46,991 bases of DNA from an uncultured Pelagibacteraceae bacterium (GTDB lineage Bacteria; Pseudomonadota; Alphaproteobacteria; Pelagibacterales; Pelagibacteraceae): contig CABYGR010000004.1 in NCBI GenBank assembly GCA_902518595.1, positions 1 through 46,991 on the forward strand. Direction: 5' to 3'. The notes below the pieces were generated by a model. That model searched no databases. It was given only the letters and a program-made list of their open reading frames with translations, and was not told the origin of the DNA. A program made the position numbers and the translations under genes. Below are positions 1 to 10,493 of this stretch, piece by piece. How positions within the stretch are numbered: the first letter of the stretch is position 1; each line of letters opens with the position of its first letter.

Positions 1-9
1 GGGGTCTTA

Positions 10-381
10 ATGGAAGATAATTTTAATAAACATCTAGGCAACAAGCTTAAACTTAGAAGATTAGCATTAGGTTTAACACAAACAAAAGTAGCAAAAGCAA
101 TCAACGTGACATTTCAACAAATTCAAAAATATGAAAAAGGAACTAATGGAGTAAGTTCTTTAAGATTATTGCAACTATCGAATTATTTGAAAGTTCCAAT
201 TAATTATTTTTTTGAGGATTTTTCAGATTATTTGATTAACATTGAAAAGTCTCAAGAAGGTCACATGAATGTTAATTATAATTTTTTATCAAAACTTTAC
301 TCTGAATTAAATTCAGATCAAAAATTAAAGTTTAACAAAATATTACAATTGACAAATAGCTCTATTTCAAAAGTGGTATAA
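10..381 (+). CDS. XRE-family helix-turn-helix regulator
   Basis: A 123-residue protein with one Cro/C1-type DNA-binding domain at about residues 10-66. It has the usual LGNKLKLRRLALGLTQ first helix, the Q-T-K-V-A-K recognition pair and the IQKYEKG signature. The remaining 55 residues are polar and helical with no recognisable sensor domain. This size and layout match the small XRE regulators common in alphaproteobacteria. It ends 5 bases before the CCA end of the convergent tRNA-Asn. Only 9 bases precede the start codon in this window, so its promoter and any upstream partner are out of view. The DNA-binding role is secure from the fold; target genes are unknown. Confidence 0.85.
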   Translation: MEDNFNKHLGNKLKLRRLALGLTQTKVAKAINVTFQQIQKYEKGTNGVSSLRLLQLSNYLKVPINYFFEDFSDYLINIEKSQEGHMNVNYNFLSKLYSELNSDQKLKFNKILQLTNSSISKVV

Positions 382-386
382 TTTTT

Positions 387-462
387 TGGCTCCTCGGGCA
401 GGACTCGAACCTGCGACCAATTGATTAACAGTCAACTGCTCTACCAACTGAGCTACCGAGGA
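387..462 (-). tRNA. tRNA-Asn (GTT)
   Basis: Read on the minus strand this is a 76-nt cloverleaf. It has a 7-bp acceptor stem TCCTCGG/CCGAGGA, the D-arm AGCTCAGTTGGTAGAGC, anticodon loop CTGTTAA with GTT at positions 34-36, T-arm GGTTCGAGTCC, discriminator G and an encoded CCA. It lies 50 bases from tRNA-Cys on the same strand and the two may be co-transcribed. Confidence 0.97.
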
Positions 463-512
463 ATATAAAAATCTCAACTTACTTTTTTTTAAAACTAAAA
501 CAAGATTTTTTT

Positions 513-586
513 TGGAGGCAACGCCCGGAATCGAACCGGGATACAAGGATTTGCAATCCTCTGCGTAACCATTCCGCCACGTTGCC
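513..586 (-). tRNA. tRNA-Cys (GCA)
   Basis: A 74-nt cloverleaf on the minus strand. It has acceptor stem GGCAACG/CGTTGCC, anticodon loop containing GCA within GGATTGCAAATCC, T-arm GGTTCGATTCC, and the U discriminator expected of tRNA-Cys followed by an encoded CCA. It is divergent from valS across a 122-base spacer. Confidence 0.97.
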
Positions 587-668
587 ATATTTATTGGTTT
601 AATAGCTATAAGCAGTTTTATATAAAGTTTTTTTAATTAGTCTATTAAATAACTATCTAATTTGATTA

Positions 669-696
669 TTGTTAATTTAGATTATTAAATTATAAA
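669..696 (+). promoter_or_regulatory. putative sigma-70 promoter of valS
   Basis: A TTGTTA element at 669-674 and TATAAA at 691-696 are separated by 16 bases. This would start transcription near 703, only about 6 bases before the valS ATG at 709, giving a nearly leaderless message. The region is very AT-rich, so chance matches are likely; this is a positional inference. Confidence 0.35.
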
Positions 697-708
697 CTAA
701 ATACGTCC

Positions 709-3335
<2,627 letters not shown>

Positions 3336-3336
<1 letters not shown>

Positions 3337-5054
3337 TGCGGAAGTTTAATAAGAAGAAATTACCTAGTAGACATACATCTTTAGGAGCCGATAGAGCCCC
3401 ACATAGATCATTTTACTATGCAATGGGCGAAACTGAAAAAGATGTCTCTAAACCATTTGTAGGAGTTGTATCAACATGGAATGAAGCAGCTCCATGTAAT
3501 ATAGCTTTAATGAGACAAGCACAATCTGTTAAAAAAGGTGTTAGAGCTTCTGGTGGTACACCAAGAGAATTTTGTACAATTACTGTTACAGATGGTATCG
3601 CAATGGGTCATGAAGGAATGAAGTCTTCATTAATTTCTAGAGAAGTAATTGCTGATTCAGCAGAACTTACTGTTAGAGGTCATTGCTATGATGCATTAGT
3701 TGGAATTGCAGGTTGCGATAAATCTTTACCAGGATTGATGATGTCTATGGTTCGATTAAATGTTCCAAGTGTATTTATTTATGGTGGTTCAATACTTCCA
3801 GGTAGATATAAAGGTAAAGATGTAACTGTAGTTGATGTTTTCGAAGCTGTTGGAAAACATTCATCAGGACAAATGTCTGCAAAAGAATTAAGAAAATTAG
3901 AATTAGTCGCATGTCCAAGTGCAGGAGCATGTGGCGGTCAATTTACTGCAAATACAATGGCATGCGTTTCAGAAGCCATAGGTTTAGCTTTACCTTATTC
4001 TGCAGGAACTCCAGCACCATATGAAGAAAGAGATAAATACGCTAAAGCGAGTGGTAAAATGGTGATGGAATTATTGGCAAAAAAAATTAAACCAAGGGAT
4101 ATTGTTACAAAAAAAGCTTTAGAAAATGCTGCAACAATTGTAGCAGCAACAGGTGGTTCAACTAATGCAGCATTGCATTTACCAGCTATTGCGAATGAAG
4201 TTGGAATTAAATTTGATTTAATGGATGTTGCAAAAATATTTAAAAGAACTCCTTATCTTGCAGATTTAAAACCAGGTGGAAAATATGTTGCAAAAGATAT
4301 GTGGTTAGCAGGTGGTGTCCCAATGTTGTTAAAAACACTTTATGATGGTGGATATATCCATGGTGATTGTATGACCGTAACAGGTAAAACAATGAAAGAA
4401 AACTTAAGAGGAATCAAATTTAATCCAAAACAAAAAGTTTTACGAGCTTATAATAAACCATTATCTCCAGATGGTGGAGTAGTTGGTTTAAAAGGTAACT
4501 TAGCTCCTGACGGAGGAATTGTTAAAATTGCTGGACTTAAAAAATTACAATTTACTGGAAGAGCAAGATGTTTTGATAATGAAGAAAGTGCAATGAAAGC
4601 AGTTCAGAGTAAAAAATATAAAGACGGTGATGTTATTATTATTAGATATGAAGGACCAGTAGGTGGCCCAGGGATGAGAGAAATGCTTTCAACTACTGGT
4701 GCTATATATGGACAAGGTAAAGGAGAAAAAGTAGCTTTAATTACTGATGGAAGATTTTCAGGTGCTACAAGAGGTTTCTGTGTAGGACATGTTGGGCCTG
4801 AAGCAGCTTTAGGAGGTCCTATCGCTCTTTTACGTAATGGAGATATAATTGATATTGATGCCAAGAAAGGAACAATTAATGTTCGATTAACTAGAGCTCA
4901 ATTATCTTCAAGAAGAAAAAAATGGAAGGCTAGAAAATCTGATTTTGGATCAGGAACACTCTGGAAATATGCTCAAACAGTTGGACCAGCATATTTAGGT
5001 GCACCTACACATCCTGGTAAAAAAATGGAAGTTAAGGATTACTCAAAAATATAA
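3336..5054 (+). CDS. ilvD: dihydroxy-acid dehydratase
   Basis: It dehydrates 2,3-dihydroxy-isovalerate and 2,3-dihydroxy-3-methylvalerate to the 2-keto acids in valine, leucine and isoleucine synthesis. The 572 residues carry the three cysteines expected to bind the Fe-S cluster: C54 (AAPCN), C127 (AGCDKS) and C199 (SAGACGGQ). They also carry the family's [11 protein letters not shown] and [11 protein letters not shown] motifs. The length is typical of the ILVD/EDD family. The sugar-acid dehydratases of that family are an alternative, but the position next to valS favours IlvD. It overlaps valS upstream and manC downstream by one base each, so the three genes probably form one transcript. Confidence 0.94.
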
Positions 5055-6262
5055 TGAAAATTCGCCCAGTTATCTTGTGTGGTGGAGAAGGAACAAGACT
5101 TTGGCCAAATACTAAAAATCAACAAGCAAAACAATTTATAGATTTTGGTAAATGGACTTTATTAGGTAAAACACTTGAGAGATTAAAGGCACCTATTTTT
5201 GATGTACCAATAATTAGCACAAACTCAAAGTTTTTAAAACAGGTTAAACAACATCTTAAAAAATATAAAATTAAAAAATTTAAGATAGTTTTAGAACCAG
5301 CCAAAAGAAATACCGCACCAGCTATATTGAGTTCAGCACTAATTAAGGATATTCCTGATCAACAACCTTTAATATTTTTACCTGCTGATCACTTAATTGA
5401 TAAAGTTGGATTATTAAATAAAGCTATTAAAAAAAATCAGAAAAACTTAACTCAAAATAATATTTTTATCTTTGGAATTAAACCAACTAAACCTTCAACC
5501 CAATTTGGTTATTTTTTAACAAAAAAAATTAAAGGAAATATAAATAAAGTATCAAAATTTATTGAAAAACCCAGAGAAGTTAAAGCTAAACAAATAATTA
5601 GCAGAAATGGTTATTGGAATGCAGGAATTTTTTATCTTAGAAAAGACTCAATTATTAATAACTTTAAGAAATACCAGCCAAGTATTTTTCGAAGTTGTAA
5701 CAATGCAGTCTCTAAAGCAAAATATATCAACAATGCATATTATTTAAACAAACCGGCTTATGTTAAAGCTACAGCTAAATCAATTGATTACGCAATATTA
5801 GAAAAAGCAAAAGAAATTAATGCTATCAAATTAGACATTCCCTGGTCAGATTTAGGGTCATGGAAAGAAATTTGTAAAATGTATGGAAGAAATAAACACA
5901 AATACTTTAAAAAGAAAAATATTTTTTATCGACCTTGGGGACGGTATGCAAATTTGTTCATTGGTAAAGAATTTTTAATTAAAGAATTGTTCATAAAACC
6001 CAAGGGTGTTTTAAGTCTTCAAAAACACCATCATAGAGCAGAACATTGGGTGATAACTCACGGTAATCCTAAGATTACTCTAAATAAAAAATCATTTTTT
6101 AAAAAACCTGACGATACTATTTTTATTCCACTAGGATCAATCCATAGAATTGCAAATCCTTTTAAAAAACCAGTTAAGATTATTGAAGCTCAGATTGGTT
6201 CTAAACTTAAGGAATCTGATATAGTAAGATATAAAGATATATACGGTAGAGTTAGTAAATAA
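5054..6262 (+). CDS. manC: mannose-1-phosphate guanylyltransferase (ManC/CpsB type), linker-deleted
   Basis: It makes GDP-mannose from mannose-1-phosphate and GTP. Residues 1-270 are a nucleotidyltransferase: GGEGTRLWP at 10-18, LPADH at 109-113, FIEKP at 169-173, WNAGIF at 188-193 and SDLGSW at 265-270. Residues 293-400 are the cupin domain usually tied to mannose-6-phosphate isomerase, with RPWGRY and the metal-binding QKHHHRAEHW. At 402 residues it is clearly shorter than the usual ~470. The missing part is the linker between the two domains, since SDLGSW is followed by RPWG after only about 22 residues. Both catalytic domains look intact. It overlaps ilvD by one base and ends 37 bases from the convergent methylphosphonate synthase gene. 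The GDP-sugar may supply the glycan that receives a phosphonate (inference). Confidence 0.88.
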   Translation: MKIRPVILCGGEGTRLWPNTKNQQAKQFIDFGKWTLLGKTLERLKAPIFDVPIISTNSKFLKQVKQHLKKYKIKKFKIVLEPAKRNTAPAILSSALIKDIPDQQPLIFLPADHLIDKVGLLNKAIKKNQKNLTQNNIFIFGIKPTKPSTQFGYFLTKKIKGNINKVSKFIEKPREVKAKQIISRNGYWNAGIFYLRKDSIINNFKKYQPSIFRSCNNAVSKAKYINNAYYLNKPAYVKATAKSIDYAILEKAKEINAIKLDIPWSDLGSWKEICKMYGRNKHKYFKKKNIFYRPWGRYANLFIGKEFLIKELFIKPKGVLSLQKHHHRAEHWVITHGNPKITLNKKSFFKKPDDTIFIPLGSIHRIANPFKKPVKIIEAQIGSKLKESDIVRYKDIYGRVSK

Positions 6263-6299
6263 AGTTTAATAAAAAAATATTGATCTAGTTGAAATAAAA

Positions 6300-7601
6300 C
6301 TATCTGTTAAACCAGGGTCTATTATCGTTAATTGTTTTTTTTAAATTTTTTTCTGAAATCATGGACAATTGATAAAGACTATCTCCAGAAATTTTTCCTC
6401 CTAGTCTTAAAACTAGCAATTTACCTTTTTTATAAAATAAATGTTTGTTATTGGGTTTAATATAAAGAGAGTCTAATGGATTAAGAAAGCCTTTTTTACC
6501 ATTTATAATAAAATTAATTTTAGAAGGCCCTAGATTGTAAATGTACTGATGAGAAGGAACATCCAAATAACTTTTATGATTTTTATCATTTAGTAAAGTT
6601 AGTTCATAACCTCTTGAATAAGGCAATTGAGGTATATTAGTGAGTTCTTTAAATGAGTAATCTTTTTTATTAATAGATGGATAAAACCATTTTTTACTTT
6701 TAGAATATTTTTGAACCTTAACCTCAACTGTATTACTTGGTGGAAAAAATTCTCTATAATTAATGTTTAAAAATATTGAAAGTTTCTTAATAATTTTATC
6801 TGATGGAATTTTTTTCATATTTTTCATTTTGCTTAAATCTAAAGAAGTTTGTCTTTTAAATTCTTTGAAAGTTAAGGATGAATTTTTGAAAAAATTTTCT
6901 AAATTTGACCAAAATGAATTGTTCTTGTTTTTTAAATTAATTCTATACTTTTTAGCTATATCAAAGCCCAAAGCAGTTATTTCATTTAAAGTTTCATTAT
7001 CAAGTTTATCTGTATAAGTTAAAGCTAAAATTTTTCCCAATATTCCTTTTTTATTTTTTCTTGTTGTAAATGAATGACAAACATATGGACTTATATACAT
7101 TGAGTCACCAGTATTCATTTTTGCAACTTTTTTTTTATTATTTTCGATATAATAAAAATTTACCGGTCCAATAAAATAAGTAAATTGATGTAAAAAATGA
7201 CCATTATTATATTTAACATTAAAATTATTTGGATTGTTATTATCAACAATTGCTAACTCAGTAATCAGTTCAGGTCTAAAAGGAGATAATTTACTCATAA
7301 TTGTATCTTTATATAAATAATAAGGTTTTCCACCTCTGTTCATTATTCTTTTAGATTTTTCAGATTTGTTTGATCTCATAATTTTAAAACCTAATTTTGC
7401 ATCATCATAAAAAGAAAAAAAATCCCCATAATTAACTGGCCAAATTTTTACTGCTTGAGTAATAGTTTTAAAATCGAGTTTAGATTTATTTGAAAGAATA
7501 TTATTAATCTTTTTAAGGCTTATTTTTAAATCTTTGGCCGCATCCTCAGGACGTCTTTTAAGATCATTTAATATTTTTCTAAATTTTATATTTGAGAGCA
7601 T
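6300..7601 (-). CDS. mpnS: methylphosphonate synthase-like Fe(II) dioxygenase (MpnS/HepD family)
   Basis: This is a 433-residue two-repeat protein. A helix-turn-helix-like segment (about 5-60) and a cupin (about 110-200) are followed by a second HTH-like segment (about 243-285) and a second cupin (about 325-400). This is the architecture of hydroxyethylphosphonate dioxygenase and methylphosphonate synthase, which use O2 and Fe(II) to cleave 2-hydroxyethylphosphonate. Residues H135, Q139 and H176 fit the 2-His-1-Gln iron site published for MpnS; HepD from Streptomyces viridochromogenes uses a glutamate instead. The length is close to that of the Nitrosopumilus enzyme. All genes needed to make the substrate lie divergently 61 bases away. 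The HTH segments belong to the enzyme fold and do not imply a regulator. A HepD activity giving hydroxymethylphosphonate remains possible. Confidence 0.85.
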   Translation of the reverse strand: MLSNIKFRKILNDLKRRPEDAAKDLKISLKKINNILSNKSKLDFKTITQAVKIWPVNYGDFFSFYDDAKLGFKIMRSNKSEKSKRIMNRGGKPYYLYKDTIMSKLSPFRPELITELAIVDNNNPNNFNVKYNNGHFLHQFTYFIGPVNFYYIENNKKKVAKMNTGDSMYISPYVCHSFTTRKNKKGILGKILALTYTDKLDNETLNEITALGFDIAKKYRINLKNKNNSFWSNLENFFKNSSLTFKEFKRQTSLDLSKMKNMKKIPSDKIIKKLSIFLNINYREFFPPSNTVEVKVQKYSKSKKWFYPSINKKDYSFKELTNIPQLPYSRGYELTLLNDKNHKSYLDVPSHQYIYNLGPSKINFIINGKKGFLNPLDSLYIKPNNKHLFYKKGKLLVLRLGGKISGDSLYQLSMISEKNLKKTINDNRPWFNR

Positions 7602-7662
7602 AAATTTATTAATATGACAATTTAATATAATAATATATATACAATGATATATTTATTTCAAA

Positions 7663-8106
7663 ATGCATTCCTTAAAAAATCTGCCTAGACCCTTTGTTTT
7701 TGTCCCTATGGCAGCTGATTTATTTCATTATGGTCATATAAATATTCTTTTAAAAGCTAAAAAATATGGAACAGTTATTGTTGGGCTAATGACTGATAAT
7801 GGAATTAAGAGTTATAAAAAAAAAAAACCTTTAATTAAATTTTCAAATAGAAAAAAAATTTTGATGCAAATTAAGTGTATTGATAAAATTATTCCTCTAA
7901 ATGGACTTAAATATGTAGAATATTCAAAATTTTATAAATTTGAATATTTTGTTCATGGTAGTGATTGGAAAAAAAACGTTCAATCAAATTCAAGATTAAG
8001 ATTAAAGAAAATTATGAAAAAATGGAATGGTAAAGTTTTAGAATTTCCGTATACTAAGGGTATTTCTTCATCAAAATTAAAAAAAATATTATATGAAAAC
8101 AATTAA
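7663..8106 (+). CDS. stand-alone cytidylyltransferase-like nucleotidyltransferase of the phosphonate operon
   Basis: A 147-residue single-domain protein of the HxGH nucleotidyltransferase superfamily. The first strand FVFVPMAADL is followed by HYGH at residues 22-25, and a SSSK segment near residue 134 corresponds to the ISSTxI-type nucleotide-binding motif. It closely resembles the N-terminal domain of the next gene, with the same strand-HxGH start, VHGSDWK/VHGDDWK and KWNGK blocks and the YTKxISSSK end. The two probably arose by duplication. In other phosphonate pathways such enzymes (PntC type) make CMP-phosphonates. Activation of methylphosphonate or 2-hydroxyethylphosphonate is the likely role but is inferred. 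A glycerol-3-phosphate cytidylyltransferase activity cannot be excluded. It overlaps pepM by 14 bases and opens the operon. Confidence 0.8.
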   Translation: MHSLKNLPRPFVFVPMAADLFHYGHINILLKAKKYGTVIVGLMTDNGIKSYKKKKPLIKFSNRKKILMQIKCIDKIIPLNGLKYVEYSKFYKFEYFVHGSDWKKNVQSNSRLRLKKIMKKWNGKVLEFPYTKGISSSKLKKILYENN

Positions 8107-9400
8107 AAAAAAAGTTTATGTTCCACTAGCTGTAGATTTTTTACATGAAGGACATATTAATATACTTAAAACTGCAAAAAAATATGGTGAAGTTATAGTT
8201 GGTCTTTTGTCAGATGAAGCTATAGCGAATTACAAAACTATCCCGATTTTAAAATATAAAAATAGAGAGTTATTAGTTAAAAATTTAAAATATGTATCAA
8301 AAGTTATTCCACAACAATCAGAAGATTATACTTTTAACTTAAATAAGATAAAACCTGATTTTTTGGTTCATGGAGATGACTGGAAATATGACAATAGAAA
8401 AAAAACCAGAAGTAAAGTTATTACAATATTAAAAAAATGGAATGGTAAATTAATAGAACCAAAATATACAAAAAATATTTCTTCTTCAAAAATTAGAAGT
8501 AAAATTTTTGAAATTGCAACATTACCACAAAACAGAGTATCGAGATTAAAAAGATTAATGACTTCAAAAAAAATAGTAAGAATTTTGGAGTCACATAATT
8601 CACTAACTGGACTTATTATAGAAAATCTTAAAGTTGAAAAAAATAATATTTATACCGAATTTGATGGTATGTGGTCATCTAGTTTAACTGACTCTGCTAC
8701 TAAAGGTAAACCTGATAACTCATCTTTAGATTTTTCTTCTCGTATATCATCTTTAAATGACATGATGGATGTTACCACTAAGCCCTTAGTTTTTGATGCT
8801 GATAATGGTGGTCAGCTTGAACATTTACCTTTTTTGATTAGATCTTTAGAAAGATCGGGAGTTTCTGCTATTATAATGGAAGATAAAATAGGATTAAAAA
8901 AAAATTCTCTTTTTAAAAATCAATCAGGAACTCAACAGGATAAACCCAAAATTTTTGCTAAAAAGATTAAAAAAATTTGTTCATCAAGACAATCAAATGA
9001 TTTTTTAGTAATTGCAAGAATTGAGAGCTTTATTGTAGGAAAAGGATTAAAAGATGCTTTAAGTAGAGCAGTAATTTATTCAAAAGCAGGAGCTGATGCA
9101 ATATTAATACACAGTAAAGAAAAAACTCCAGCAGAAATTTTTTCTTTTGCTAAAGAATTTAAAAAAAGTAAATATTTTGTACCTCTAGTTTCAGTACCAT
9201 CAACATATTCAAAAGTTTATGAAAAAGACTTAATTAGAAATGGTTTTAAATTAGTTATTTATGCTAATCAGCTTTTGAGAGCAGCATATCCTGCTATGCA
9301 AAACGCAGCAAAAACTATTTTAGAAAAAACAAGAGCCTTTGAAATTGACAAAAAAATAATCCCAATTAAAGAAATTATTAATTTAATTAAAAATGATTAA
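8093..9400 (+). CDS. pepM: nucleotidyltransferase-phosphoenolpyruvate mutase fusion
   Basis: PEP mutase rearranges phosphoenolpyruvate to phosphonopyruvate, the C-P bond-forming first step of nearly all phosphonate pathways. Residues 6-140 form a nucleotidyltransferase domain with HEGH at 18-21. Residues about 150-430 form the isocitrate-lyase-like mutase barrel with GMWSSSLTDSATKGKPDNS near 192-210 and the metal-binding DADNGG near 235-240. The diagnostic PepM motif EDK-x5-NS is at E263-S272 (EDKIGLKKNS), which separates it from PEP hydrolases and methylisocitrate lyases. The same fusion is known in other phosphonate producers. The 14-base overlap upstream and 8-base overlap downstream indicate tight translational coupling. 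Confidence 0.95.
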   Translation: MKTIKKKVYVPLAVDFLHEGHINILKTAKKYGEVIVGLLSDEAIANYKTIPILKYKNRELLVKNLKYVSKVIPQQSEDYTFNLNKIKPDFLVHGDDWKYDNRKKTRSKVITILKKWNGKLIEPKYTKNISSSKIRSKIFEIATLPQNRVSRLKRLMTSKKIVRILESHNSLTGLIIENLKVEKNNIYTEFDGMWSSSLTDSATKGKPDNSSLDFSSRISSLNDMMDVTTKPLVFDADNGGQLEHLPFLIRSLERSGVSAIIMEDKIGLKKNSLFKNQSGTQQDKPKIFAKKIKKICSSRQSNDFLVIARIESFIVGKGLKDALSRAVIYSKAGADAILIHSKEKTPAEIFSFAKEFKKSKYFVPLVSVPSTYSKVYEKDLIRNGFKLVIYANQLLRAAYPAMQNAAKTILEKTRAFEIDKKIIPIKEIINLIKND

Positions 9401-10493
9401 AATTAGTTCTTTAATTAATACATTAAAGAAAAATAATAGTAATTTTTTTACTGGAGTGCCTGATAGTGTATTAAAAGAGCTTTCTATTTATTTACAGAAA
9501 AAAAGTAAAAAAAATCATGTTATCGCTACAAATGAAGGATCTGCAATATCTATAGCTATAGGGCATTATCTATCTACAAAAAGAATTCCATCTGTCTATA
9601 TGCAAAATTCAGGATTATCTAATGCGCTGAACCCTTTAATCTCAATCGCACATCCAAAAGTTTACTCTATACCATTAGTTTTAATAATTGGTTGGAGGGG
9701 CTCACCGAGGGTTAAAGATGAACCTCAACATAATGTAAAGGGTAAAATTACAGAAAAGATTCTTAAACTTTTGAATATCAAATACACAATTATTAGAACC
9801 AATAAAGATCTAACAAAGTTTAACAATCAAATAAAAGATGCAAAAAAAAATAAATCAATTGTAGCATGCCTAATCGAACAGGGTACTTTAGAAAAAAATA
9901 ATAAAAAAATTAAAAAAAAAGATTTTTATAAAGTTGATAAAGAAAATTTTTTTAAAACTCTACTCGAAACTTTAGATAATAAATCAAAAATTATTTCTAG
10001 TACTGGATACAATTCTAGAGAAATAATGCATATAAGAAAAAAATATCAACTTAAAAAATCTAAGGATTTTTATATGGTAGGTGGTATGGGCCACACCTCT
10101 TCTGTAGCTCTTGGATATTCATTATCAACAAATAAAAAAACAATTTGTGTTGATGGCGATGGTTCTTTTTTAATGCATTTAGGCTCAATTAAAACAGCAG
10201 GTACGTTTGCGAATAAAAACTTTAAATATATATTATTAAATAATAATACACACGACTCTGTTGGTGGCCAAAGCACTTATGCTAAGGATATAAACTTTGA
10301 AAAACTATCTAAAAGTTTAGGGTTTAAAAAGTTTTATAGTATTAAAGATAATCAAAATTTAAAGAAAAATCTTAAGCAATTTCTATCTGGAAATAGTTTA
10401 AATTTTTTAGAAGTTAAAGTTACAAATAGTAAAATTAAAAATTTACCGAGACCCAAAAATTTGATTAATATAAAAAACCAGTTTATGAAATAA
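9393..10493 (+). CDS. ppd: phosphonopyruvate decarboxylase
   Basis: A thiamine-diphosphate enzyme that decarboxylates phosphonopyruvate to phosphonoacetaldehyde. This irreversible step pulls the unfavourable PEP mutase reaction forward. The 366 residues begin with the pyrimidine-binding domain (TGVPDSVLKEL, with the cofactor-activating glutamate E48 in ATNEGSA). They end with the diphosphate-binding domain (GDGSFLMHLGS near 254-264 and LNNNTHDSVGGQST near 284-297). The length fits the family at about 370-390. It starts inside the pepM stop region and ends in a 1-base TAATG overlap with the dehydrogenase gene. Sulfopyruvate decarboxylase is a close relative, but the neighbours settle the substrate. 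Confidence 0.94.
   Translation: MIKISSLINTLKKNNSNFFTGVPDSVLKELSIYLQKKSKKNHVIATNEGSAISIAIGHYLSTKRIPSVYMQNSGLSNALNPLISIAHPKVYSIPLVLIIGWRGSPRVKDEPQHNVKGKITEKILKLLNIKYTIIRTNKDLTKFNNQIKDAKKNKSIVACLIEQGTLEKNNKKIKKKDFYKVDKENFFKTLLETLDNKSKIISSTGYNSREIMHIRKKYQLKKSKDFYMVGGMGHTSSVALGYSLSTNKKTICVDGDGSFLMHLGSIKTAGTFANKNFKYILLNNNTHDSVGGQSTYAKDINFEKLSKSLGFKKFYSIKDNQNLKKNLKQFLSGNSLNFLEVKVTNSKIKNLPRPKNLINIKNQFMK

Noticed and set aside
387..586. tRNA-associated integration site for the phosphonate island
   Set aside because: No integrase, no direct repeat of a tRNA 3' end is seen near 6300 or 11600, and housekeeping genes separate the tRNAs from the cluster.
5054..6262. manC as a pseudogene because of its short length
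   Set aside because: Both catalytic domains and their motifs are intact and the frame is open; only an inter-domain linker is missing.
6300..7601. Transcriptional regulator annotation from the N-terminal helix-turn-helix
   Set aside because: The HTH occurs twice, each followed by a cupin, with iron-ligand residues and a phosphonate context; this is the enzyme architecture of MpnS/HepD.
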